In this document: one piece after another, positions 14,755 through 23,343 of the stretch
Layout: the number at the start of each line of letters is the position of its first letter
How positions within the stretch are numbered: position 1 is the stretch's first letter
Assembly (NCBI GenBank): GCA_035632955.1
Contig: DASQFU010000199.1
Location: forward strand, 1-28,721
Direction: 5' to 3'
Source of the DNA: DASQFU01 sp035632955
GTDB taxonomy: Bacteria > Eisenbacteria > RBG-16-71-46
DNA length: 28,721 nt
Notes under the pieces: generated by a model
Databases searched by the model: none
What the model saw: the letters and a program-made list of their open reading frames with translations, nothing else
What the model was told of the DNA's origin: nothing
Translations under genes and position numbers: made by a program

Positions 14755-17700
14755 ATGAGCCCCACCCCGCGTTTCGACGCGTTCGGCGCGCTCTCCGCGC
14801 TGCCGACCCCCAACGGTCCCCATCACATCTACCGGCTCGATCGCCTCGCGAGCGAGGTGGCGACCCCGCTCGACCGGCTACCGTTCTCGATCAAAGTCCT
14901 GCTCGAGGCGGCGCTGCGTAGCTGCGACGGCTATCAGGTCACCGAAGACGACGTCCGGCGGCTCGCGTCCTGGAACCCGAGTCGGCCGGTCGACGTGGAG
15001 ATTCCGTTCAAGCCGGCGCGCGTCATCCTCCAGGACTTCACCGGCGTGCCGTGCGTCGTCGATCTCGCGGCGATGCGCGACGCGGTCAAGCGCCTCGGCG
15101 GCGATCCGAGGCAGATCAACCCGCTGGTGCCAGTCGATCTGGTCATCGATCACTCGGTGCAGGTCGACGTGTTCGGCAACGTGCTCGCGTTGGAGCGCAA
15201 CGCCGAGATCGAGTTCGCGCGCAATCGCGAGCGCTACGAGTTCCTCCGCTGGGGCCAGCATGCGTTCTCGAACTTCCGAGTGGTTCCTCCCGCGACCGGA
15301 ATCGTGCATCAGGTGAACCTGGAATACCTGGCCGGAGGGGTCCTGACCCGAAAGGTCGGCGATCTGAGCGTCGCGTTCCCGGACACGTTGGTCGGCACCG
15401 ACTCGCATACGACGATGATCAACGGTCTCGGCGTCCTCGGCTGGGGCGTCGGCGGCATCGAAGCCGAAGCGGTGATGCTCGGCCAGCCGCTCTACCTCGT
15501 GCTTCCGCAAGTGGTCGGGTTCAAGCTCACCGGCTCGTTGCGCGAAGGCGTGACCGCGACCGATCTGGTGCTGACCGTGACCCAGATGCTCAGGAAGAAG
15601 GGCGTGGTCGACAAGTTCGTGGAGTTCTACGGACCCGGGCTGTCGGCGATGTCCGTCGCCGATCGCGCGACGATCGGCAACATGGCGCCCGAGTACGGCG
15701 CGACGATCGGGTTCTTCCCGGTCGACCGCGAGACGCTGAGGTATCTCGAGCGCACGAACCGCAGCGAAGCCGCGGCGCTGGTCGAAGCTTATTGCCGGGC
15801 GCAGGGGCTGTTTCGCACCGACGAGTCGCCGGATCCGTTGTTCACCGACACGCTCGCGCTCGATCTCGGCGACGTGGAGCCGAGCCTCGCAGGGCCCAAG
15901 CGTCCCCAGGACCGAGTGCCGCTGCGCGACATGCAGCCGAGCTTCCGCCGCTCGCTGACCGCTCCCGTCAAGGAGCGCGGTTACGGGATGCCGGAGAGCG
16001 AGGTCGGCAAACGCGTCGAAGTCGGCACGAACGGCGATCGAGCGGTGCTGCAGCACGGCTCGGTCGTGATCGCGGCGATCACGTCGTGCACCAACACGTC
16101 CAATCCCTCGGTGATGGTCGCCGCGGGGCTGGTCGCGCGCAATGCGGCGGCGCGCGGTCTCAAGCCGCGGCCCCACGTCAAGACCAGCATGGCGCCCGGC
16201 TCCAAGGTCGTGACGCGCTACCTGCGCGAAGCGGGCCTGCTCGACGATCTCGAGGCGCTCGGCTTCAACGTCGTCGGCTACGGGTGTACGACCTGCATCG
16301 CGGCGGGTACGCCGATCCTACAGGCCGACGGTACGGCACTCCGGATCGAAGATCTGCCGACCGAGGGGGGCGCACGGCTATTCGCTCCGGGCGCAGATGG
16401 AACGCTCCGCTTGGCGGTGCAGACGGAACGGATGGTCCAGGGGATCCGAGACTGTGTCTCTCTCGTCCTGCAGGACGGGCGCAAACTGGTGTGCACGCCG
16501 GATCACGAGATCCTGTGTGCCGATGGACGCTGGGTGCGCGCGGATCGCTTGGAGCTGGAAAAGGATCGCGTCGTGATCGGCCTGGAGGCGCCGCTGGACC
16601 ACCCGGCTGCGGATGAGGCGGGATATCGACTTCAAGCCGGCGACATGATGCTCACGATGGAGTCGCCGCAAGCACGCCAGCGCGCTCTGGCGTTTGCTCG
16701 CCTGGTCGGTCACCTGCTCGCCGACGGCTCGATCGCCGTCGGGGGGCAAGGACGGATGAACGTCGGCCAGGCCGTTGACCGCGACGTGGTTCTCGACGAC
16801 ATCGAGCGGATCACCGGCAAGCGCCCAATCGGAAGCCGATACGACGAGCGCAAGTGGTCGATCGTATTGCCGAAGGAGCTGACCGCGGCGATCAGCATGA
16901 TGCCGGGTGTGCGCGTCGGGCGCCGTATCGACCAACCGGCCACATTGCCGGCCTTCGTGCTGGATTGGTCCTGCCCAGTGGCGATGGTGCGCGAGTTCCT
17001 GGGGGGGCTGTTCGGCGCCGACGGGTGGGCTCCGACGCTGCACCGTTTCAGCGCGCGCGAAGAGGGGGCAGCCCTCGGGCACCCTGCGTTCTCCGAGACA
17101 GCGAAACCGGAGCAGGTCGGAAACCTCCGAGAGGTGATGGCCGACCTAATCCGTCTTCTCGAGCGATGTGGCGTGAAGACAGCCGGTGTGCGGATCTACG
17201 AGTACCCGACGCGCCGCTCGGCCACTTCTTACCCGGCCGCGCTCGACGGCTCGCCTCGCGTCGAGGTCCGGCTGCAACTGCCGGACGGGCTCTCGTTCGT
17301 CGAGCGGGTTGGCTTCCGCTACTGCGTGGACAAGTCCATGCGCGCCAGCGCCGCGGCGGTCTATTGGCGCACGATCGACACGATCAACGAACAGCGCTTG
17401 TGGATGTCATCGCGACTGGAAGCTCGGCAGCAGGAGGACGCGGGATTGTCGTTTCCACGTGCGCGCCAGGAAGCGGCGACTGCGCTTCTGGAGCGCGAAA
17501 CGGCGCTTCCGTCTCCGGTCGAGCTGTTCCGCCAGATCGGCGCTCGGGATTGGTTCGCGCGCCTCGGAACCCGCGATCAGACGGACACGGCCAAGCGCTA
17601 CTGCGTCGAGAAGGATTCGTTGGCGTTGCCGACGCTCGCGCTCCAGGTGCTGGATCGGCGTCCAGCTGGCCAGCGCGAGGTATTCGATCTGACCGTCGAG

Positions 17701-18918
17701 GGTCAGCACGCGTTCGTGGCCGGCACGGTTGCCGTCCACAACTGCATCGGAAACAGCGGTCCGTTACCCGCGCCGATTGCGGAGGGGATCACCTCCGGGA
17801 ACCTGGTTGCGGCTTCGGTGCTCTCGGGGAACCGCAACTTCGAAGGCCGCATCAACCCGCTGACGCGCGCGAACTATCTCGCCTCGCCGCCTCTGGTCGT
17901 CGCGTACGCGCTTGCCGGCACGGTCGACATCGATCTCCAGCGCGACCCGCTCGGTCACGACGCGGCCGGCCATCCGGTCTATCTCCACGATCTATGGCCG
18001 ACGCAGGCCGAGATCGCCGAGATAATCGCTGCCGCGCTCAAGCCGAGCCAGTTCCAGGAGGAGTACGCGAACGTCTTTAGCGGCAACCCGCGCTGGAACG
18101 AGATCCCGATCGCAGGCGGAGAGCTCTATGGATGGAGCCCCGACTCGACCTACATCCACGAGCCGCCGTTCTTCCAAAACCTGCCGGTCGAGCCGACGCC
18201 AGTCCAGGACATCACAAGCGCCCGGGTCCTGGTGATGGTCGGCGACTCGGTCACGACCGACCACATCTCGCCGGCCGGCGACATCGCCGATGACAGTCCG
18301 GCCGGTCGCTGGCTCAAGTCCCGCGGGATCACCAAGCGCGATTTCAACTCGTACGGCTCGCGCCGGGGCAACGATCTGGTGATGGTGCGCGGCACGTTCG
18401 CGAACATCCGGCTCAAGAACCTGTTGGTGCCCAGTTCCGAAGGAAACGTCACCCTGCATCTGCCGAGCGGGGAATCGACGAGCGTGTTCGATGCCGCCGA
18501 GCGCTACCGCGCCGAAGGGACTCCGTTGCTGGTGCTGGCGGGGAAGGAGTACGGCGCCGGCTCCTCGCGCGACTGGGCGGCCAAGGGCACGCTGTTGCTC
18601 GGCGTCCGCGCGGTGCTGGCGGAATCCTACGAACGGATTCACCGCTCGAACCTGGTCGGAATGGGCGTTCTGCCGCTCCAGTACGAAACCGGCCAGTACG
18701 CGGATGGCCTGGGACTCAACGGGCGCGAGGGGTTCGACGTGGTCGGGCTCGCCGGCGCTCTCCAGCCGCGGATGCGCGTCACGCTTCATGCACGGCGCGA
18801 GAACGGCTCGGTGCTGACCTTCCATGCGATCGCGAGGCTCGACACACCGGTCGAGGTGGACTACTACCGCAATGGCGGTATCCTGCCGACCGTGCTGCGA
18901 AACCTGATGCGGCGTTAA
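14755..18918 (+). CDS. acnA: Aconitate hydratase AcnA precursor, interrupted by an intein
   Basis: The 1387-residue frame is an AcnA-type aconitase (citrate/isocitrate isomerase of the TCA cycle) containing a 483-residue intein at 514-996. Without it the enzyme is 904 residues, close to E. coli AcnA (891). The cluster ligands are Cys445 (ITSCTNTSN), Cys511 (GYGCTT) and Cys997 (CIGNSGPLP). After splicing these become 445, 511 and 514, the same 66 and 3 spacing as E. coli 435, 501 and 504. Other blocks are intact: GTDSHTTMINGLG in the N-terminal half, GDSVTTDHISPAG, and the swivel-domain YGAGSSRDWAAKG near 1265. I start at the ATG at 14755, preceded by AAAGGA and matching the family N-terminus; the open frame extends upstream through the leader hairpins. 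The stop overlaps the ribosome binding site of the next gene. Confidence 0.95.
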   Translation: MSPTPRFDAFGALSALPTPNGPHHIYRLDRLASEVATPLDRLPFSIKVLLEAALRSCDGYQVTEDDVRRLASWNPSRPVDVEIPFKPARVILQDFTGVPCVVDLAAMRDAVKRLGGDPRQINPLVPVDLVIDHSVQVDVFGNVLALERNAEIEFARNRERYEFLRWGQHAFSNFRVVPPATGIVHQVNLEYLAGGVLTRKVGDLSVAFPDTLVGTDSHTTMINGLGVLGWGVGGIEAEAVMLGQPLYLVLPQVVGFKLTGSLREGVTATDLVLTVTQMLRKKGVVDKFVEFYGPGLSAMSVADRATIGNMAPEYGATIGFFPVDRETLRYLERTNRSEAAALVEAYCRAQGLFRTDESPDPLFTDTLALDLGDVEPSLAGPKRPQDRVPLRDMQPSFRRSLTAPVKERGYGMPESEVGKRVEVGTNGDRAVLQHGSVVIAAITSCTNTSNPSVMVAAGLVARNAAARGLKPRPHVKTSMAPGSKVVTRYLREAGLLDDLEALGFNVVGYGCTTCIAAGTPILQADGTALRIEDLPTEGGARLFAPGADGTLRLAVQTERMVQGIRDCVSLVLQDGRKLVCTPDHEILCADGRWVRADRLELEKDRVVIGLEAPLDHPAADEAGYRLQAGDMMLTMESPQARQRALAFARLVGHLLADGSIAVGGQGRMNVGQAVDRDVVLDDIERITGKRPIGSRYDERKWSIVLPKELTAAISMMPGVRVGRRIDQPATLPAFVLDWSCPVAMVREFLGGLFGADGWAPTLHRFSAREEGAALGHPAFSETAKPEQVGNLREVMADLIRLLERCGVKTAGVRIYEYPTRRSATSYPAALDGSPRVEVRLQLPDGLSFVERVGFRYCVDKSMRASAAAVYWRTIDTINEQRLWMSSRLEARQQEDAGLSFPRARQEAATALLERETALPSPVELFRQIGARDWFARLGTRDQTDTAKRYCVEKDSLALPTLALQVLDRRPAGQREVFDLTVEGQHAFVAGTVAVHNCIGNSGPLPAPIAEGITSGNLVAASVLSGNRNFEGRINPLTRANYLASPPLVVAYALAGTVDIDLQRDPLGHDAAGHPVYLHDLWPTQAEIAEIIAAALKPSQFQEEYANVFSGNPRWNEIPIAGGELYGWSPDSTYIHEPPFFQNLPVEPTPVQDITSARVLVMVGDSVTTDHISPAGDIADDSPAGRWLKSRGITKRDFNSYGSRRGNDLVMVRGTFANIRLKNLLVPSSEGNVTLHLPSGESTSVFDAAERYRAEGTPLLVLAGKEYGAGSSRDWAAKGTLLLGVRAVLAESYERIHRSNLVGMGVLPLQYETGQYADGLGLNGREGFDVVGLAGALQPRMRVTLHARRENGSVLTFHAIARLDTPVEVDYYRNGGILPTVLRNLMRR
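16294..17742 (+). mobile_element. In-frame intein with LAGLIDADG homing endonuclease in AcnA
   Basis: The 483-residue element starts at Cys1 (CIAAGTPIL) and ends with His482-Asn483 (GTVAVHN), followed by Cys+1 of the host. Hint blocks are present: block A at the start, block B TPDH at 68-71, block F/G near 464-483 (VFDLTVEGQHAFVAG). All standard class 1 splicing residues (Cys1, block B Thr and His, penultimate His, terminal Asn, Cys+1) are in place. Two dodecapeptide motifs mark a homing endonuclease: LVGHLLADG (137-145) and LGGLFGADG (236-244), both keeping the metal-binding Asp, so it may still cut. Base composition looks similar to the host by eye, so there is no sign of very recent arrival. 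The insertion is in the most conserved part of the host active site, as is usual for inteins. Confidence 0.95.
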
Positions 18919-18928
18919 GGAGGCGCGC

Positions 18929-19294
18929 GTGACAAATCGACCATCCCCGGATCGTCGTCGTTTCCTCCAGCTCATCGGAGCCGCCGGGCTCGTCGGTTCT
19001 CTTGCCTCGCCGCTGGCGCTGGCGCAGAGCGCGGCACCGCGTTCGAACCGTCCTCGGAAGCCCGCACCCAAGCCGCAGCCCGTCGCCTCACCTGCGCCCG
19101 ATACCAAGGAAGAGATCTCCGAGGATGCGCGGGCGCTCGCCAGCGTCATCCGCCGTCGCTACGGAAAACACTTGAGTCGGGAACAGCTCGAGTCCGTGAC
19201 GCGCGATCTGGACGGCGACCTCAAGGCCGGCCAACGGCTGCGTGAGGCCAAGCTGAAGAACAGCGACGAGCCCGACTTCACGTTCGGCGCCTGA
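18929..19294 (+). CDS. Small twin-arginine signal protein, unknown function
   Basis: The 121-residue protein starts at GTG 18929 with AAGGAGG at 18917-18923, which overlaps the acnA stop. Residues 8-17 (DRRRFLQLIG) form a Tat motif, followed by a hydrophobic stretch and ALA-Q, so it is probably exported folded. The mature part has a Pro/Lys-rich linker (about 34-58), then a helical, charged segment (about 59-115). It is followed 8 bases later by an amidase gene; small Tat proteins of this look are found beside amidases, so it may be an accessory or partner of that enzyme. No catalytic motif is visible. Confidence 0.7.
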   Translation: MTNRPSPDRRRFLQLIGAAGLVGSLASPLALAQSAAPRSNRPRKPAPKPQPVASPAPDTKEEISEDARALASVIRRRYGKHLSREQLESVTRDLDGDLKAGQRLREAKLKNSDEPDFTFGA

Positions 19295-19302
19295 CCCGGC
19301 CG

Positions 19303-20709
19303 ATGACCGACGACGCGATCTCCTTCCTCTCGGTGCGTGAGCTCGGGCAGAGCTTGCGCGCTCGCAAGCTCTCATCGGTCGCTCTGGCGGAGGCATGCTT
19401 CGAGCGGCTCGAAGGTCCGGGCACGCGGCTCAACGCGGTCGTCACGCTGATGCGCGATTCGGCGCTCGCCGAGGCCCGCGCGGCCGAGAAGGAGATCGCG
19501 AGCGGCCGCTATCGCGGGCCTCTGCACGGGATTCCCTACGGCGCCAAGGATCTGGTCGCCACGCGTGGGGTGCCGACCACGTGGGGCGCCCAGCCGTACC
19601 GGAATCAGACCTTCGACTACGACGCCACCGTGGTCGAGAAGCTGCGCGCGGCGGGCGCCGTCCTGGTCGCCAAGCTCGCGATGGTCGAGCTCGCCGGCGG
19701 CATGGGCTACAACCACGCCGACGCATCGTTCACCGGCCCGGGTCTCACGCCGTGGAATCGGGCCTTCTGGAGCGGCGGCTCCTCCAGCGGACCCGGCTCA
19801 GCCGTGGCCGCGGGGTGCGTGCCGTTCGCGATCGGTTCCGAAACCTCGGGCTCGATTCTCACGCCGTGCGCCTTCAGCGGCGTCACCGGACTGCGGCCGA
19901 CGTACGGGCGCGTGAGTCGTCACGGCGCGATGGCGCTGTGCTGGACGCTCGACAAGCTGGGTTCCATGGCTCGCACCGCCGACGACGCAGCGCTCGTGCT
20001 CGCCGTCATCGCCGGCAAGGATGCGAACGACCCGAGCGCCGTCGGACCGCGCTTCCCCTACGCGCAGCGCGTGCTGCCGAAGCGAAAGCTACGCCTCGCG
20101 ATTCCGAAGGGCGTGGTCGAGAAGGTGCAACCGGGCGTGCGCGAGAGCTTCGAGCGCTCGGTCGACGTCCTGAAGGCTCACGCGACGATCACCACGGACG
20201 TCGAATGGCCGGACTTCCCATGGGGCCCGGCGGTATCGGCGATCGTCAGCGCCGAGGGTGCGAGCGCGTTCCTCGATCTCCTCGAGTCGGGTCGCGCCCA
20301 GGAGCTGCGCTGCCCGGCCGACCGTTCGGGTGGCTATTCGGGGCTGCTGATGCCCGCGGTCGACTACCTGCAGGCGATGCGGCTCCGCCGGCCGATGAAG
20401 GCGGCGGTGGCGCAGCTCTTCGAGCGCTTCGACGCTGTGATCTCGCCGACCCGAGCCAGCGTCTCCTATCCGATCGATCGCAATTTCGAGCAGGCGTACC
20501 CCGGCGTCAGCGGCGGCCCGCCGCTGATTCCGGCCGGCAATCTATGCGGGCTGCCCGCGCTGTGTGTGCCGAATGGATTCGGCGAGAGCGGCCTGCCGAC
20601 CTCGCTCGCGTTCCTCGGGCCGGCGTTCTCGGAGGATCACCTGGTGCAGCTCGGCAACCTCTATCAAGCGCATACCGACTGGCACACGCGCCGCCCGCGC
20701 GACGTTTGA
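19303..20709 (+). CDS. Amidase signature family enzyme
   Basis: The 468-residue protein has the amidase signature Ser-cisSer-Lys triad: Lys82 in GIPYGAKDL, the Ser run at 160-162 in GGSSSGPGS, and the nucleophile Ser184 in GSETSGSI. The following TGLRPTYGRVSRHG block is also typical. Length fits GatA-like amidases. The family hydrolyses amide bonds (amides, indole-acetamide, or Gln in GatA). No gatB or gatC is nearby, so a GatA role in tRNA amidation is unlikely; a general amidase is the better call, with substrate unknown. No signal peptide is seen. The start ATG is 8 bases after the stop of the small Tat protein, implying cotranscription with it and probably with acnA. Confidence 0.88.
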   Translation: MTDDAISFLSVRELGQSLRARKLSSVALAEACFERLEGPGTRLNAVVTLMRDSALAEARAAEKEIASGRYRGPLHGIPYGAKDLVATRGVPTTWGAQPYRNQTFDYDATVVEKLRAAGAVLVAKLAMVELAGGMGYNHADASFTGPGLTPWNRAFWSGGSSSGPGSAVAAGCVPFAIGSETSGSILTPCAFSGVTGLRPTYGRVSRHGAMALCWTLDKLGSMARTADDAALVLAVIAGKDANDPSAVGPRFPYAQRVLPKRKLRLAIPKGVVEKVQPGVRESFERSVDVLKAHATITTDVEWPDFPWGPAVSAIVSAEGASAFLDLLESGRAQELRCPADRSGGYSGLLMPAVDYLQAMRLRRPMKAAVAQLFERFDAVISPTRASVSYPIDRNFEQAYPGVSGGPPLIPAGNLCGLPALCVPNGFGESGLPTSLAFLGPAFSEDHLVQLGNLYQAHTDWHTRRPRDV

Positions 20710-20741
20710 CCGCTGTCTCTCATTCCATCCCGGAGGTCCGC

Positions 20742-21110
20742 ATGAACCGCAAGCTTTGGGTCGCGGTGCTGGTCGTAGTCGCGTCGTGCTCAGCGCTCGG
20801 CTGCGGCGGCACGGATTTGCCGAACGAAATGATGTCCAATCCCGAGATGCAGGCCGCCGTATTCGACCGCATTGCCACCGATCGGGAGCTGGCCGGCCGG
20901 ATGGTCGACAAGCTGATGGCGACCGACAGCACGCGCACCTGGGTCATGGACCGGCTCATGACGGGCGAAGGCGCTCAGGCGCTGATGGTGCGTGCGGCGC
21001 GGGACCGGACCATGCTGGACGGCATCCTGAATCTCGCGGTCCAGGATTCGTCCACCCGCGACCACGTCATGACGTTGTTCCGCGGAATGCAGATGGCCTC
21101 TCCGCAGTAA
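20742..21110 (+). CDS. Small helical lipoprotein, unknown function
   Basis: The 122-residue protein has a CGGAGG ribosome binding site at 20731-20736, 5 bases before the ATG. Its N-terminus is a lipoprotein signal with a lipobox-like VASC at 13-16 (an alternative is ALGC at 18-21). The rest is Met-, Arg- and Asp-rich and helical. Two imperfect helical units recur with DSTR or DSSTR (62-65, 102-106), each followed by a V-M block. This suggests a short helical repeat. No named family is recognised. It follows the amidase stop by 32 bases on the same strand. Confidence 0.7.
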   Translation: MNRKLWVAVLVVVASCSALGCGGTDLPNEMMSNPEMQAAVFDRIATDRELAGRMVDKLMATDSTRTWVMDRLMTGEGAQALMVRAARDRTMLDGILNLAVQDSSTRDHVMTLFRGMQMASPQ

Positions 21111-21117
21111 GAGAGGC

Positions 21118-21150
21118 GGGCGGGTCCACGCCGATCGTGGCGGGACGCCC
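21118..21150 (+). terminator. Hairpin between lipoprotein genes
   Basis: CCACG (21126-21130) and CGTGG (21136-21140) form the inner stem; GGGCG (21118-21122) and CGCCC (21146-21150) form the outer stem across an internal loop of 3 and 5 bases. It begins 7 bases after the stop at 21110. There is no T-run. Confidence 0.35.
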
Positions 21151-21165
21151 CCTTGGGAGGTGTCC

Positions 21166-22062
21166 GTGAGCTGGATACGAATGGTTCCTTGCGGTCTGGC
21201 GCTGCTGGCGTTGTTTTCGTGCGCGAGCGAGAAGCCCGCCGCGGATCAGACGTCCGCGAGTTCCGGAGCTCCGCCGGCCCGCATGATGATGGCCGAGCGG
21301 GAACAAGCGGCGGATGCTGTCACCGCCGCTCAACCCTCGGCTCCTCAGCCGCCGATCACCGGCGCATTCCAGCGCAAGCTGATCCGCACGGTGGAGCTCG
21401 AGGCGGTCGTCGCGGAAGTGGATTCGGCGAGTGATCGGGCTCAGGCGCTCGCGAAGCGACTCGGCGGCTACGTCGCCCACGTCGACATCCAGAGCACGGA
21501 AGGCGAACGCCGTGCGCGGTTGACGCTACGCGTGCCGGTCGAGCGACTCGACGAGGCGCTGGCGGAGTTGCGCCGGCTCGCAGTCCGTATCGAGCGCGAG
21601 CAGCAGGGCGTTCAGGACGTTACCGAGCAGTGGGTGGACCTCGACGCGCGCCTGCGCACGCTGCGCGCCACCGAGACCGAGTTGCGGGCGCTGCTGGCCG
21701 AGTCCCGCCGACGCGGCCACAAGCTCGAAGACATCATGGCGGTCTATCGCGAGCTGACCGAGATCCGCTCCCGCATCGAGCAGATCGAAGGCCAGCTCAA
21801 GTCGCTGGACCAGCTCGCCTCGCTCGCCACGATTCAGGTCGGACTGCAACCCGACGAATCCGGCCGTCCGGTGGCCGGCACGGGTTGGCGGCCCGGCGAC
21901 ACGGTGCTCGCCAGTCTGCGCGCTCTCGTGGCCGGCTTGAAGGGAATCGGTGATGCGCTGATCGTCGTTATCATCGTCGGCTTACCGATCCTGGCAGTGC
22001 TCGGCATTCCCGCGTTGCTCGTGCGGCGCTGGCTCCGGCGCCGCCGGCTGCGCGCCGCGTGA
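21166..22062 (+). CDS. DUF4349 domain lipoprotein
   Basis: The 298-residue protein starts at GTG 21166, placed 5 bases after GGGAGG (21155-21160); an earlier GTG would overlap that site. Residues 16-19 (LFSC) form a lipobox with Cys19. The DUF4349 domain begins about residue 68 with the typical RKLIRTVELE and LGGYVAHVD blocks. It continues through a long helical coiled-coil region rich in Arg and Glu (about 130-215) and VDLDARLRTLRATE. A C-terminal membrane helix (about 262-285) is followed by an Arg-rich end. DUF4349 proteins are envelope proteins of unknown role. The gene converges with the HtrA-type gene, with only 17 bases between the stops. Confidence 0.82.
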   Translation: MSWIRMVPCGLALLALFSCASEKPAADQTSASSGAPPARMMMAEREQAADAVTAAQPSAPQPPITGAFQRKLIRTVELEAVVAEVDSASDRAQALAKRLGGYVAHVDIQSTEGERRARLTLRVPVERLDEALAELRRLAVRIEREQQGVQDVTEQWVDLDARLRTLRATETELRALLAESRRRGHKLEDIMAVYRELTEIRSRIEQIEGQLKSLDQLASLATIQVGLQPDESGRPVAGTGWRPGDTVLASLRALVAGLKGIGDALIVVIIVGLPILAVLGIPALLVRRWLRRRRLRAA

Positions 22063-22079
22063 TCGGCGCCGGCGCGTGT

Positions 22080-23120
22080 CTAATCGCGGGGCGTGGATTC
22101 CGCGGGAACGATCTCCAGAGTCTGGCGCTGGCCGCGCCGGAGGATCATCAGCGACGAGCCCATACCGATGCGCTCTTCACCGAGCGCCCGGTGGAGATCG
22201 TCGACGTTGCCGATCGGATGGTCGCCGAAGCCGATCAGAACGTCGCCCTCGCGCAGCCCCGCCGTCTGCGCGGGGCTTCCGGCTTCCACCTGCACGATCA
22301 TCAGACCGCGCTCGGATGGCAGGCCGAACTCACGCGCCAGCCGCCGCTGCAACGTCACGTTCTGGCCTCCGAGCCCGAGATAGGCGCGGCGGATGCGGCC
22401 GTTCTGGATCAGATGGCCGGCCACGAAGCGTGCGGTGTTGACCGGGATCGCGAAGCAGATGCCCTGGGCGGGCAGGATGACTGCCGTGTTGACGCCGACC
22501 ACTTCGCCGCGCGAGTTCACGAGCGGTCCGCCCGAGTTGCCGGGATTCAGCGCCGCGTCGGTCTGAATGATGTTGTCGATCAGCCGCCCCGACTGCGAAC
22601 GCATCGAGCGCCCGAGCGCGCTCACGACGCCGGCCGTGACCGTCGCCTGAAAGCCGAGCGGGCTGCCGATCGCGATCACGAGATGGCCGGGGCGTAGGCC
22701 GGAGGAATCGCCGAGGCGCACCGAGGCCAGGTCCTGCGCCCGCACGCGAATCACGGCGAGGTCGGTGTCCGGATCGTCGCCAACCACGTCCGCCGGCAGC
22801 CTCCTGCCGTCCTGGAGCGTGACCTCCAGGTTCTGAGCGCGATGAACGACGTGACTGTTGGTCAGGATCAAGCCGTCGGGCGTGAACACGAATCCGGAGC
22901 CGGTTCCCGCGGGACGCGACCAGGTCGCGCCCGAGCGGGCATCCTTCCCCCGATGCCGGACTTCGAGGTTCACGACCGCCGGCGCGACCGATTCCACCGC
23001 GGCGGCGACGGCGTGCGAATAGGCGTCGAGCAGCGGCGCGTCGTCGGCAGACGCGGGCGTTTGCGCTTCGGCACCCTGGCTCGGCGAACCCGCCGAGGTC
23101 CATTCCAACCACTGGCTCAT
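22080..23120 (-). CDS. HtrA/DegP-like S1C serine protease with one PDZ domain, no signal peptide
   Basis: From the ATG at 23120 the protein has 346 residues. The trypsin-like domain carries the full triad: His90 (LTNSHVV), Asp120 (DTDLAVI) and Ser196 (GNSGGP). One PDZ domain follows (about 255-340) with GLMIVQVEAGSPA and REGDVLIGFG. HtrA proteases degrade or remodel misfolded envelope proteins. Unlike most of them, no signal peptide or membrane anchor is visible at this start; the N-terminus is MSQWLEWTSAGS. A GTG at 23183 in the same frame adds a charged, non-hydrophobic extension, so it does not supply one either. A GGTGG-type ribosome binding site precedes 23120. It is downstream of the DUF4388 gene, with a 223-base gap in which I see no gene. 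Confidence 0.85.
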   Translation of the reverse strand: MSQWLEWTSAGSPSQGAEAQTPASADDAPLLDAYSHAVAAAVESVAPAVVNLEVRHRGKDARSGATWSRPAGTGSGFVFTPDGLILTNSHVVHRAQNLEVTLQDGRRLPADVVGDDPDTDLAVIRVRAQDLASVRLGDSSGLRPGHLVIAIGSPLGFQATVTAGVVSALGRSMRSQSGRLIDNIIQTDAALNPGNSGGPLVNSRGEVVGVNTAVILPAQGICFAIPVNTARFVAGHLIQNGRIRRAYLGLGGQNVTLQRRLAREFGLPSERGLMIVQVEAGSPAQTAGLREGDVLIGFGDHPIGNVDDLHRALGEERIGMGSSLMILRRGQRQTLEIVPAESTPRD

Positions 23121-23343
23121 GCGATTCCACCCCCGCGCGGCGACCTTCGGGCCCGCGCCTCTTGTTGGCAAAGTTCCTATCACCCGCGGCCGAGCGCCGA
23201 GGGTGCCCGACGATTGGATGCAACCACAGGGGTCCGAGGCTCGCCGGTCGTTTTAGCGGTGCGGTGACGGTGGGGTGCGGGCAAGCCGGGTGGGACGTCG
23301 AGCCGCCGCAGCGGGTTCGGAGGAATCGCGAGCGGCCAGACGA

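Noticed and set aside
14755..18918. The long acnA frame as a fusion of two genes or an assembly join.
   Set aside because: The aconitase sequence resumes exactly at the next expected residue on the far side of the insert, and the insert has complete intein blocks at both ends.
19303..20709. The amidase as GatA of the tRNA amidotransferase.
   Set aside because: No gatB or gatC is nearby, and the context is a Tat protein and lipoproteins.
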